64,000 nucleotides of DNA from Rathayibacter caricis DSM 15933 (GTDB lineage Bacteria; Actinomycetota; Actinomycetes; Actinomycetales; Microbacteriaceae). Below, in pieces: positions 1 through 7,022 of this stretch; the stretch's first letter is position 1, and every line of letters starts with the position of its first letter. Location: assembly GCF_003044275.1 (NCBI RefSeq), contig NZ_PZPL01000001.1, forward strand, positions 1,984,001 through 2,048,000, written 5' to 3'. The notes beneath the pieces were generated by a model that saw only the letters and a list, made by a program, of their open reading frames with translations, did no database searches and was not told the DNA's origin. The position numbers and the translations under genes are program-made.

Positions 1-119
1 TGCCAGAAGACGCGGTGCCGGAAGGTGTCGTAGAGCCGGCCGAAGCCGTCCGGGTCGCCCGCGAGCACGGAGGCCCAGCTGGACCCGGCGGTGTCCCGCG
101 GCGGTGAGGAGGTGGTCAT
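1..119 (-). CDS. ECF-type RNA polymerase sigma factor, N-terminal fragment (cut by window edge)
   Basis: Only the first 39 codons are present; the gene runs off the left edge. The ATG at 117-119 opens a protein whose N-terminus contains SWASVLAGDPDGFGRLYD followed by TFRHRVFW. This resembles the start of sigma region 2.1-2.2 of ECF sigma factors, which bind core RNA polymerase and redirect it to a small regulon. It is divergent from the LCP genes with a gap of about 200 bp, so the intergenic region may hold promoters for both. No region 4 or anti-sigma factor can be seen here, so family placement rests on this short stretch. It could also belong to the sigma-70-like class with extended C-termini. 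Confidence 0.6.
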   Translation of the reverse strand, partial: MTTSSPPRDTAGSSWASVLAGDPDGFGRLYDTFRHRVFW

Positions 120-233
120 GTCCAGGTATGTCCGTTCGCCGGGATCGGTTCCACGCTAGCGGCGTGTCGCGGTCCGCTGTCGCCCGTCGGGTCGCAGGAT
201 CCCGCCTCCCCGACCGTTCCGGGGCCCGCCGGG

Positions 234-239
234 TACTAT
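234..239 (+). promoter_or_regulatory. Putative -10 box upstream of the first LCP gene
   Basis: TACTAT at 234-239 fits an actinobacterial -10 hexamer, with only a weak -35 match (CGACCG, about 211-216). Transcription would begin near 246. That would exclude the ATG at 238 as the start of the LCP gene and supports the ATG at 325. Confidence 0.35.
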
Positions 240-324
240 GTCCCGACGCGCACACGCCGGTGGCACCCCGCCCGGCTGCGGCGCGCAGGAATCAGGCAGC
301 ACCCAGCACGCGAACGGGAGACGG

Positions 325-1662
325 ATGCTCAGGACGCGCCCTTCGACGGATCGATCCGCCGCGGACGAGTCGGCGCGGTCCCCGCGTCCGCACGTGCGGC
401 ACGGTCGGCAGAAGCGGCACAGCGTCCCCCGCACCCTCGTGAAGGCCGCCGCCGCGGTCTCCGGAGTCGGCATCGCCGCCTCGATCTCCGTCGTCGCGAT
501 CGCCGCGACCCTCCTCGTGCAGTCCGCGCAGCCCTCCGTCGACCTGCACCCCGTCGCCGCCGGGTCGAGCGTCGGGGCCGCCGGAGCGGCACCCGAGATC
601 GGCGCCCTCGAGGGCGGCTTCAACGTCCTCGTCGTCGGCAGCGACTCCCGGCAGGGGCAGGGCGACGCCTATGGCGACCCCGACCAGGAGACGAGCGTCC
701 TGAACGACGTGAACATGCTCCTGCACGTCTCCGCCGATCACACCAACGCCACGGTCGTCTCGTTCCCGCGCGACATGTACGTCGACATCCCCTCCTGCGT
801 GAACGCGGCGACCGGCGAGACGATCCCCGAGCGGTCCGACACCAAGATCAACGAGGCGATGGGCAAGGACGTCAGCCTGGGCTGCGTCGCCGGAGTGGTC
901 GAGGATCTCATGGGCGTCCGCGTCGACTACGGAGCGGTCGTGCAGTTCAACGGCGTCATCGAGATGTCGAACGCGGTCGGCGGGGTCGAGGTCTGCGTCG
1001 CCACCGAGATCGCCGATCCGTACACCAACACCTACCTCACGCCCGGCACCCACTCGCTGGAGGGCATGGCCGCGCTGCAGTTCCTCCGCAGCCGCCACGG
1101 GATCGGCGACGGCAGCGATCTGACCCGCATCAGCAACCAGCAGGTGTTCCTCTCCTCGCTGGTGCGCGAGATCAAGAGCGCCGACACCCTCCTGAACCCC
1201 GTCGCCCTCTACGGGCTCGCGAAGGCGGCGCTGGGCAACATGACGCTCTCGACCGAGTTCAACAACGTCAACACGATGGTGCAGATGGGCCTCGCCCTCA
1301 GCGACGTGGACCTCGCCGACGTGGTGTTCGCGCAGTACCCGACGGCCGAGACCTACGGCGGAGTCGTTCCCGAGCGCACCGCGGGCGACGTGCTCGCCAC
1401 CGCGCTGCAGACCGACCAGCCGATCGCGATCACCGGGGGCACCGGCGGCGGCGCCGTCGTCGAGGGAGCGCCCGCCGCTCCGGCGCCCGCGCAGTCCGAG
1501 ATCCCGGCGGGTCCCGCGACGGCCGAGCCGCTCGCGACGGCGGAGGCGACCCCGGGCACCCCGGTGCCGGCTCCCGCGGGCGAATCCAAGGTTGCGCTGC
1601 CAGACTCGGTGACCGGCCAGAGCGCCGACCAGCAGACCTGCTCGGTCGGATTCTTCGGCTGA
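325..1662 (+). CDS. LytR-CpsA-Psr (LCP) family protein, first of a tandem pair
   Basis: LCP enzymes sit in the cytoplasmic membrane and transfer glycopolymers such as teichoic acids or arabinogalactan from a lipid carrier to peptidoglycan. The 445-residue product has a basic cytoplasmic N-terminus, one membrane segment at about 42-65, then the LCP domain: VLVVGSDSR (101-109), SFPRDMYVDIP (about 146-156), the VGGVEVCV strand, and FLRSRHGIGDGSDLTRI carrying the arginines that bind polyprenyl pyrophosphate. An Ala/Pro-rich tail ends in a short Cys-containing segment. The start at 325 is chosen because CGGGAG lies 5 nt upstream; an in-frame ATG at 238 lacks such a site. It is followed after 106 bp by a paralog, and the two probably form one operon. 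Confidence 0.88.
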   Translation: MLRTRPSTDRSAADESARSPRPHVRHGRQKRHSVPRTLVKAAAAVSGVGIAASISVVAIAATLLVQSAQPSVDLHPVAAGSSVGAAGAAPEIGALEGGFNVLVVGSDSRQGQGDAYGDPDQETSVLNDVNMLLHVSADHTNATVVSFPRDMYVDIPSCVNAATGETIPERSDTKINEAMGKDVSLGCVAGVVEDLMGVRVDYGAVVQFNGVIEMSNAVGGVEVCVATEIADPYTNTYLTPGTHSLEGMAALQFLRSRHGIGDGSDLTRISNQQVFLSSLVREIKSADTLLNPVALYGLAKAALGNMTLSTEFNNVNTMVQMGLALSDVDLADVVFAQYPTAETYGGVVPERTAGDVLATALQTDQPIAITGGTGGGAVVEGAPAAPAPAQSEIPAGPATAEPLATAEATPGTPVPAPAGESKVALPDSVTGQSADQQTCSVGFFG

Positions 1663-1768
1663 GCCGAGGCGGGCCCGGTCCCCGGGAGACGCCCCTCCTC
1701 GAGCGCCCGACCGCCGGGGAGGAGCACGGAGCGACTCCCGCGGCGACACCGAGAGGGAGACCCATCCG

Positions 1769-3016
1769 ATGAGCGAAGCCCCGTCGCGCAGGACCGCCGC
1801 CCGCCACGGTCGGCTGCGCCCGCAGAGCGGTCTGCGCCGGCTCGGCCGGATCCTCGCCGCTTGCGTCGGCGTCGGCGTGCTCAGCACGGTCTGCATCATC
1901 GCGATCGCCGCGTCGATGATCGTCGCCAGCGCCCGTCCCTCCGTCGACCTGGAGGCCGGCAGTCCGGTCCCCGAGATCGGCGCGATCGAGGGCGGCGTCA
2001 ACATCCTCCTGGCCGGCAGCGACAGCGCCGAGGGGTCCGAGGCGGGCGCGTTCGGCGACCGCACCGAGAACCTCAACGACGTGACGATGCTGCTGCACAT
2101 CTCCGAGGACCACTCCTCGGTCGAGGTGGTCAGCTTCCCTCGCGACCTGTACGTGCCCATCCCGTCGTGCACCGACCCCGAGACGGGAGCGGTGACCGAG
2201 GCGGTGAACTCCGAGAAGATCAACCAGTCGCTGGAGTCCGGTGGGCTCGCCTGCACCGTGCAGACGGTCGAGCAGCTGACCGGGCTCGAGATCCCGTACG
2301 CGGCCCTGATCCAGTTCGACGGCGTCATCGAGATGTCGAACGCGGTGGGCGGAGTCGACGTCTGCGTCGCCACCCCGCTCGAGGACGAGTACACCGGGCT
2401 GACGCTCGCGGCCGGCACGCACACGCTCGTCGGGGCCGAGGCCCTGGCGTTCCTCCGGACCCGCCACGGCGTGGGCGACGGCAGCGACCTCACCCGCATC
2501 TCGAGCCAGCAAGTGTACCTCTCGTCGCTCGTGCGCAAGGTGAAGAGCGCGTCGACGCTCTCGAACCCGGTCGCCCTCTACGGCCTCGCGAAGGCCGCCG
2601 TCTCGAACATGCAGCTGTCCACGTCGCTCGAGAACGTCAACACGATGGTCTCGATCGGCCTCGCCGTGAAGGACGTCGACCTCGCCGATGTGGTCTTCGT
2701 GCAGTACCCCACCTTCATCGAGGGGAACGGCGTCTACCCGAGCGAGGAGGCGGCGGCGACGCTGACCGCGGCGCTGCAGGCCGATCGGCCGATCGCGCTG
2801 ACCGGCACGACCGGCGGCGGCTCGGAGGCGGCCGGCGGGTCCACGCCCGCCCCGTCCGACCCGGCGTCCGAGGCTCCTCCCGCGGTGGAGCCGACCGACG
2901 CCGCCTCCGACACCCCGGCGCCGGAGGGGACCGCGGTGGCGCTGCCGAGCGACGTCACCGGCCAGACCGCGCAGCAGGAGACGTGCACCGTCGGCCGCAC
3001 CCTCGACGAGCAGTAG
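1769..3016 (+). CDS. LytR-CpsA-Psr (LCP) family protein, second of a tandem pair
   Basis: A 415-residue paralog of the preceding gene, with the same architecture: basic N-terminus, one membrane segment at about 28-53, then the LCP domain starting at ILLAGSDS (79-86), with SFPRDLYVPIP, VGGVDVCV and FLRTRHGVGDGSDLTRI. Both proteins carry a low-complexity Pro/Ala tail and a terminal SDVTGQ/DSVTGQ plus TCxVG motif, so the tail end is conserved between the copies. GGGAG precedes the ATG. The expected role is transfer of wall glycopolymers to peptidoglycan at the outer membrane face. Which polymer each copy handles cannot be read from the sequence. Confidence 0.88.
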   Translation: MSEAPSRRTAARHGRLRPQSGLRRLGRILAACVGVGVLSTVCIIAIAASMIVASARPSVDLEAGSPVPEIGAIEGGVNILLAGSDSAEGSEAGAFGDRTENLNDVTMLLHISEDHSSVEVVSFPRDLYVPIPSCTDPETGAVTEAVNSEKINQSLESGGLACTVQTVEQLTGLEIPYAALIQFDGVIEMSNAVGGVDVCVATPLEDEYTGLTLAAGTHTLVGAEALAFLRTRHGVGDGSDLTRISSQQVYLSSLVRKVKSASTLSNPVALYGLAKAAVSNMQLSTSLENVNTMVSIGLAVKDVDLADVVFVQYPTFIEGNGVYPSEEAAATLTAALQADRPIALTGTTGGGSEAAGGSTPAPSDPASEAPPAVEPTDAASDTPAPEGTAVALPSDVTGQTAQQETCTVGRTLDEQ

Positions 3017-3055
3017 CCCGCGCCCGCGGTGTCGTCCCGGTGCGCCGCGTACGGT

Positions 3056-3061
3056 TATGAT
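3056..3061 (+). promoter_or_regulatory. Putative -10 box of tRNA-Ser
   Basis: TATGAT at 3056-3061 would start transcription near 3068, about 25 nt before the mature tRNA 5' end. No convincing -35 hexamer is seen. Confidence 0.4.
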
Positions 3062-3092
3062 GGTCGTCGTGCGTTCGCCCAGCGGGCGCTCG

Positions 3093-3183
3093 GGAGTCGT
3101 CGCATAGTCCGGTCGAGTGCACCACCCTGCTAAGGTGGAGAACCCTTTATTGGGTTCCGTGGGTTCAAATCCCACCGACTCCG
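3093..3183 (+). tRNA. tRNA-Ser (anticodon GCT)
   Basis: A 91-nt type II tRNA. The acceptor stem GGAGTCG (3093-3099) pairs perfectly with CGACTCC (3176-3182), with discriminator G3183. The anticodon stem CCACC/GGTGG (3122-3126, 3134-3138) encloses a loop with anticodon GCT at 3129-3131, reading AGC/AGU serine codons. A long variable arm around CCCTTTATTGGG, typical of tRNA-Ser, precedes the T arm GTGGGTTCAAATCCCAC. The 3' CCA is not encoded. Confidence 0.95.
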
Positions 3184-3190
3184 CACCTCT

Positions 3191-3218
3191 CGAAAGCCCT
3201 GCTCCGGCGGGGCTTTCG
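3191..3218 (+). terminator. Hairpin terminator after tRNA-Ser
   Basis: CGAAAGCCC (3191-3199) pairs with GGGCTTTCG (3210-3218), with a further GC/GC pairing around a TCCG loop, followed by TCGTT. It lies 7 nt after the tRNA. Confidence 0.65.
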
Positions 3219-3261
3219 TCGTTCCGGGGCACCCTCCCCGAGGCGGCGCCGGTCGGCGGGC

Positions 3262-3267
3262 TACCCT
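3262..3267 (+). promoter_or_regulatory. -10 box for a leaderless transcript
   Basis: TACCCT lies 6 nt before the ATG at 3274, placing the transcription start on or next to the start codon. No ribosome binding site is present. Confidence 0.45.
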
Positions 3268-3273
3268 GATCGG

Positions 3274-3771
3274 ATGCAGATCCTCGACGCCCTCGCCTCC
3301 GCTCCCGCCCGCCGCGACGTGCAGTCGATCCGCGGAGCGCTCGCCGAGATCGGCGTCGGCGACGACGTGCGGATGCTCATCCGCTCGCCCCGCTACGGCC
3401 TCTACGGCATCGAGGGCGTCGTCGGCCGCGCAGTGGGCGGCGAGCTCGTCGTCGCCGACGTGTTCCTCGGCACCGGCACCGAGGTGCAGAGCCTGGCGCT
3501 GGCGGCGGCGCGCGAAGCGCCGACGGGGGAGCGGTCGGTCGACGGGCTGCAGCACGGCGATCCCGTGCGCGTGACGTTCTCGACTCCGACGCTGGGCACC
3601 TTCACCGTCAGCGGGCCGCTGACGGCCGGACAGGACGAGCTGCTGCTGGTCGGCAGCTGGATCGTCGCGAACAGCGGAGTGGTCGCGCCGCGCGTCGAGT
3701 CGGTCGAGCGGCTCCAGCTGTCCGTCCACAGCGCGCACGTGCCGTCCCCGCGCGCGGCGAAGGCGGAGTAG
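3274..3771 (+). CDS. Uncharacterised protein, 165 aa
   Basis: I do not recognise the family. The product is soluble, mostly beta-rich by appearance, without signal peptide or membrane segment. Its N-terminal helix (ILDALASAPARRDVQSIRGAL) is followed by repeated Gly/Val-rich strands such as YGLYGIEGVVGRAVGGELVV, suggesting a small barrel. Codon usage matches neighbouring genes. There is no ribosome binding site, but a -10-like TACCCT sits 6 nt before the ATG, so the mRNA is probably leaderless. It stands alone between tRNA-Ser and the oppositely oriented surface protein. Confidence 0.7.
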   Translation: MQILDALASAPARRDVQSIRGALAEIGVGDDVRMLIRSPRYGLYGIEGVVGRAVGGELVVADVFLGTGTEVQSLALAAAREAPTGERSVDGLQHGDPVRVTFSTPTLGTFTVSGPLTAGQDELLLVGSWIVANSGVVAPRVESVERLQLSVHSAHVPSPRAAKAE

Positions 3772-3858
3772 CACCCTGCGGCGTGCCCGTGGGAGGGGGA
3801 GAGCGGCCCCCACGGCACGGGACGACCGGCGAGTGCGCCGGTCGATCGGGGGTGCCGG

Positions 3859-4410
3859 TCAGTCGGTCTCGGTGAGGCGCACCGTCACGACCGAGGTCGC
3901 GGATCCGCCGGGCGTGGTCACCGTGATGGTGAGGACGGCCTCGGCGGGCCGCTCGCTCGACGACAGGTTCTGCGTGTTGACGGCGAACAGGGCGACGCCG
4001 GTCGCGCCGGTCGTGATCGTCGCGGACGGGTGCGGACTGCTCTCGGGTCCGCCGTTCGACGGTGCCGGAGAGGCGTAGACGCCGAGGAGGTCGCCGTCGC
4101 GGTTGCGACCGGTCGCGACGACCGTGACGGTCGCGTTCGCGACGGCGGCGCCGGACGCGTCGGTGACGGCTACGGGCAGATCGTAGGAGCGCCGCTTGGA
4201 GTTCGAGTTGCCGCTGCCGTAGTGGTGATCGCCCTTCCAGGTGGTGATCACGGTGCCGTTCGCGGGCGAGACGGACGGAGTACCGCCGGATGCGGCGGCC
4301 AGGGGTGCGGCGATCGCGACCGCGATCGTGGGGACGGTCCAGGTCGCGCCGACGAGGACCGTCCGGCGGTGGATCGTGGCGGGAATGGCGTGTGAGGGGG
4401 GTCGGGTCAT
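3859..4410 (-). CDS. Secreted Ig-like domain protein with Tat-type signal
   Basis: The 183-residue product begins with a twin-arginine-like signal, HRRTVLVGATWTVPTIAVAIAA, with a likely cleavage after ALAAAS near residue 37. The mature part reads as a single bacterial Ig-like (invasin/Big_1-type) beta sandwich, including LPVAVTDASGAAVANATVTV and a closing ATSVVTVRLTE strand. Such domains are usually exported adhesion or wall-associated modules; the ligand is unknown. The start at 4410 is chosen because the twin arginines lie 14-15 residues downstream. An upstream in-frame ATG at 4527 would bury the signal. No anchor motif is seen. Confidence 0.65.
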   Translation of the reverse strand: MTRPPSHAIPATIHRRTVLVGATWTVPTIAVAIAAPLAAASGGTPSVSPANGTVITTWKGDHHYGSGNSNSKRRSYDLPVAVTDASGAAVANATVTVVATGRNRDGDLLGVYASPAPSNGGPESSPHPSATITTGATGVALFAVNTQNLSSSERPAEAVLTITVTTPGGSATSVVTVRLTETD

Positions 4411-4674
4411 GGTGGTCTCGCTCTCGTGCTCTCGGGTAGGGCCACACAAGAATGGGTTCCCGGGAGCGACTCGACTCGTCGGGCGAGGACACTGGCGTGA
4501 TCGAGGTGGAGAGTTGGCGCGAGGCATCGACGAAGGACCCCGGATGAGATGATCTGCGAGGGAGATGAGTGATGCTCAGAAATCAGGATGCCCGAGTGAG
4601 GGGAGCCCCGTCCCCTGAGGCGCGATCCGCACCGGGATCGGCCGGAGACGCCCGACCCGGGGCGGCGCGGACCC

Positions 4675-4879
4675 TCAGTTCTGGCAGTGCGGGCACCAGT
4701 AGGTGACCCGCAGCTGCAGCTCGCTGTCGCCCAGCTCGCCCTGTCTGATCGGCGTGCCGCAGCGCCGGCAGGGCCTGCGGTCGCGCCCGTACACCCAGAG
4801 CTGCTGACCCGGGCGGAGGTTGCCGGTCGTGGTGCGCTCGATGCGCTCGCGGTTGACCGTGATCAGCCTCTTCGCCAGG
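4675..4879 (-). pseudogene. Truncated duplicate of the nei 3' end (zinc-finger region)
   Basis: This 205-bp block matches the last 205 bp of the intact nei gene at 6216-6420 with only four differences, and ends at the same stop codon. It encodes the last 68 residues of a Nei-type glycosylase, from LAKRLITVNRERIERT through the four-Cys zinc finger to WCPHCQN. Upstream of 4879 homology stops abruptly and the reading frame continues into unrelated sequence, so there is no catalytic N-terminus and no gene start. It is best read as the displaced 3' end left when the 4880-6215 segment was inserted, or as a duplicated scar. Confidence 0.85.
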
Positions 4880-5041
4880 TGCTGCGGGCGTGCTGGCCCG
4901 CGGCACGTTCGGTGCGACCTTGAGGTGAAATCCCGACCATTCCCATGTCTCTCGCCCGTCCCTGCCGACCGCGAAGGCGGAGTCTCGCCCTCGGGTTCGG
5001 CAGGGCGGGTGTTCGTCGACAGCCTCGGAGATGGAAAACTG

Positions 5042-5080
5042 TGAGGATCGGTGGACGGAAGTCCACGTCCGCTGTCCTCA
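5042..5080. other. Nested inverted repeat downstream of the secreted cassette protein
   Basis: TGAGGA (5042-5047) pairs with TCCTCA (5075-5080), and inside it GTGGAC (5051-5056) pairs with GTCCAC (5061-5066) around a GGAA loop. It follows the stop codon of the minus-strand gene at 5100, so it could act as a terminator, though it has no T-run. The rest of 4880-5099 shows no gene. Confidence 0.35.
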
Positions 5081-5099
5081 GTGACGAGTGATGGAGCCG

Positions 5100-5777
5100 C
5101 TACGGCCTGGTGACCGTCCGCGCCAGCTCGCTGTAGCTCCACTTGAGGACAGGCGAGTCGGCTTGCGATCGTTGGGTTGATTCCGCCGGCGCCGGCAGGG
5201 GAGTCGGCCCGGACTTCTCGGTGCTCTCGCCGCTGAGACGATAGGGATTCGTTTTACCGGGATTGGTGAGTGCGTAGGTCACCCATCGCGGACACTTCTC
5301 GATGCCATTGTTGTCACAATAGGCGGTCACCATACCCAATTTGCCATTGACCGGCCAGCCATGATAGCTGGTATAGGTCGTCGGATCGAAAATCGCGTGA
5401 ACGAGCATCTGTTCTCTCAGGGTGCAGTTCCACTGGTCCTTGCAATCGTATTTGCCGACGTACGTCCGAAGATCGAAGTTGCCATTCGATTGTTTTTTGT
5501 TATTCGTGGAGCCGAGGAGCACCTTCTGGGCTGCCCGGGAGGTCAATGCGTGCTTGTGCCACGCCTTATCCATCCCGAATCCTCGCTGAATGTCCGCGTC
5601 CCAGAAGCCGCGACGCAAGAGAATCTTGCCCAACCGAGGATTGTCAACTGTCGCCATCACCTGGTCGGTCTGGTATCCCTTCGGGGGCTGGGCTGCTTCT
5701 GCCGGTGCTGCTGCACCGACGAGCAGGCCGAGGGTGGTGAGTACGACGCCGATGCCCCGTAAGATCGTCTGTTTCAT
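5100..5777 (-). CDS. Secreted protein of unknown family, possible effector
   Basis: The 225-residue product starts at the ATG 5775-5777, preceded by GAGGAG at 4-5 nt spacing; longer in-frame starts at 5789 and 5804 lack this. It has a clear Sec signal peptide (MKQTILRGIG, then VVLTTLGLLVGAAAPAEAA) with an AxA cleavage site near residue 29. The mature part is basic and carries four cysteines (DCKDQWNC and AYCDNNGIEKCP) able to form disulfides, plus aromatic/His motifs FGMDKAWHKHAL and SYHGWPVNGKLGM. GC and codon use are clearly lower than in neighbours, a sign of transfer. I do not recognise the family. Pairing with a small acidic protein is compatible with a toxin-immunity system, but that is inference. 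Confidence 0.6.
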   Translation of the reverse strand: MKQTILRGIGVVLTTLGLLVGAAAPAEAAQPPKGYQTDQVMATVDNPRLGKILLRRGFWDADIQRGFGMDKAWHKHALTSRAAQKVLLGSTNNKKQSNGNFDLRTYVGKYDCKDQWNCTLREQMLVHAIFDPTTYTSYHGWPVNGKLGMVTAYCDNNGIEKCPRWVTYALTNPGKTNPYRLSGESTEKSGPTPLPAPAESTQRSQADSPVLKWSYSELARTVTRP

Positions 5778-5797
5778 TGTGCTCCTCATGCTAGTAT

Positions 5798-5810
5798 TGA
5801 GCAAAGCTCA
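5798..5810. promoter_or_regulatory. Small inverted repeat between divergent cassette genes
   Basis: TGAGC (5798-5802), AAA, GCTCA (5806-5810) lies between the divergent starts of the secreted protein and the acidic protein. The position fits an operator, but a repeat this short could be chance. Confidence 0.25.
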
Positions 5811-5822
5811 TTGCCAGGAGGT

Positions 5823-6176
5823 ATGTTGCACGAAACAGACTTGGCTCAGAGGATTTTGACGTTGTTCTTCGACTTCGTGGCGCGGGACATCGGGCCGGAT
5901 GACCGAACCCCCGAAATTCTTGCTGCGTGGGTGGATGGGGCAGCGCACCTCGCCGTCATCTATCGGAGTAGCTTCGACCCTGATCTCGTCCTCGGCCTAC
6001 GCCGATTCTTCGACGCCGACTTGGGAATCGATGCCCGTTCAGGAGCGGCGGAGATTCAGGAGAGCATCTCAGAGCCTCTCGGCGACGGAATTAACTTCGT
6101 TCGAGCTGACGCAGAGGGAGTGCTGTGGTCGGGGGATCTCGACGATGACCTTCCCCATGCTCCTTCTCGGCAGTGA
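5823..6176 (+). CDS. Small acidic protein, divergent partner of the secreted cassette protein
   Basis: The 117-residue product is strongly acidic, predicted cytosolic and lacks a signal peptide. It begins with an amphipathic region (LAQRILTLFFDFVARDIGPDD) and has a DFDADLGID-like acidic middle and an Asp-rich end (WSGDLDDDLPHAP). The start is uncertain: AGGAGGT lies directly before the ATG at 5823, which is unusually tight, so the TTG at 5826 is also possible. Its stop is 40 bp before the nei stop on the other strand. I do not recognise the family. Acidity and divergence from a basic secreted protein are what an immunity protein would show, but no motif proves it. Confidence 0.5.
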   Translation: MLHETDLAQRILTLFFDFVARDIGPDDRTPEILAAWVDGAAHLAVIYRSSFDPDLVLGLRRFFDADLGIDARSGAAEIQESISEPLGDGINFVRADAEGVLWSGDLDDDLPHAPSRQ

Positions 6177-6215
6177 AAAAAGCGCGACAAGCACCTGCTT
6201 CTCTGTCGGGGTCGG

Positions 6216-7004
6216 TCAGTTCTGGCAGTGCGGGCACCAGTAGGTGACCCGCAGCCGCAGCTCGCTGTCGCCCAGCTCGCCCTGCCTGATTGGCGTGCCG
6301 CAGCGCCGGCAGGGCCTGCGGTCGCGCCCGTACACCCAGAGCTGCTGACCCGGGCGGAGGTTGCCGGTCGTGGTGCGCTCGATGCGCTCGCGGTTGACCG
6401 TGATCAGCTTCTTCGCCAGGGCGATCATCCGCACGAGGTCGCCGGACTCGCCGACCGGGCGGGTCGGCAGCACACCGCGGAGGAAGCAGAGCTCGGCACG
6501 GTAGACGTTGCCGAGGCCGGCCATGATCCGCTGGTCGAGCAGCGCCAGCCCGATCGGCCGATCCGAGTCGGCCGAGAGGCGGCGCAGCGCCTCGTCCGGA
6601 TCCCAGTCCGGCCCGAGCAGGTCGGGACCGAGGTAGCCCACGACGTCCTCCTCGGCCGACAGGGGGACGATCTCGAGGAGCCCCAGCTCGAAGCCGACGG
6701 CCTGCCACTGCTCGGTCTCGAGCACGATCCGCGCTTGGAACGCGGGGCGGTGCCACTTCGGCCGCGGGCCGCCGAGCGGGTAGAGGTGCCAGCTGCCCTC
6801 CATCTTGAGGTGCGAATGGATCAGCGCCTCGCCCACGCGCATCAGCAGGTGCTTGCCGCGCGGGACGACCGAGTCGATCGTCTCGCCGGAGAGGTCGACG
6901 GTCGCGTACTTCGGCACGCGGACGTCGCAGGTCGTCAGAACGTGGCCGTCGAGCGCCTCGGCCAGGTTGTGCGCCGATCGGTAGACGGTGTCACCCTCGG
7001 GCAC
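6216..7004 (-). CDS. nei: Fpg/Nei family DNA glycosylase (endonuclease VIII-like)
   Basis: A 262-residue bifunctional base-excision repair enzyme that removes oxidised pyrimidines and nicks the abasic site. The N-terminus PEGDTVYR supplies the catalytic Pro2 and Glu3, with the beta-hairpin Lys51 in PRGKHLL. The helix-two-turn-helix segment reads LLDQRIMAGLGNVYRAE, and a C-terminal four-cysteine zinc finger (CRRCGTPI ... YWCPHC) completes the fold, so all key elements are present. The Glu-Gly-Asp start favours Nei over Fpg (PELPE). It lies 18 bp downstream of lhr and is probably co-transcribed with it, an association also known in mycobacteria. Its last 205 bp are duplicated at 4675-4879. Confidence 0.92.
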   Translation of the reverse strand: MPEGDTVYRSAHNLAEALDGHVLTTCDVRVPKYATVDLSGETIDSVVPRGKHLLMRVGEALIHSHLKMEGSWHLYPLGGPRPKWHRPAFQARIVLETEQWQAVGFELGLLEIVPLSAEEDVVGYLGPDLLGPDWDPDEALRRLSADSDRPIGLALLDQRIMAGLGNVYRAELCFLRGVLPTRPVGESGDLVRMIALAKKLITVNRERIERTTTGNLRPGQQLWVYGRDRRPCRRCGTPIRQGELGDSELRLRVTYWCPHCQN

Positions 7005-7022
7005 GGGTGCTCCTCCCGGCGC

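Larger units (their letters stand above)
4675..6420. mobile_element. Cassette bracketed by 205-bp direct repeats of the nei 3' end
   Basis: Two near-identical direct repeats (4675-4879 and 6216-6420, 4 mismatches in 205 bp) enclose about 1.34 kb holding two divergent genes of visibly lower GC than their surroundings. The arrangement resembles a gene-end integration in which incoming DNA brings its own copy of the target 3' end and restores the gene. No integrase, transposase or short att core is visible, so the mechanism is unknown. Confidence 0.5.

Noticed and set aside
4675..5142. A second, short nei gene
   Set aside because: Only the zinc-finger end is present; the catalytic N-terminus is missing and the upstream frame is unrelated DNA.
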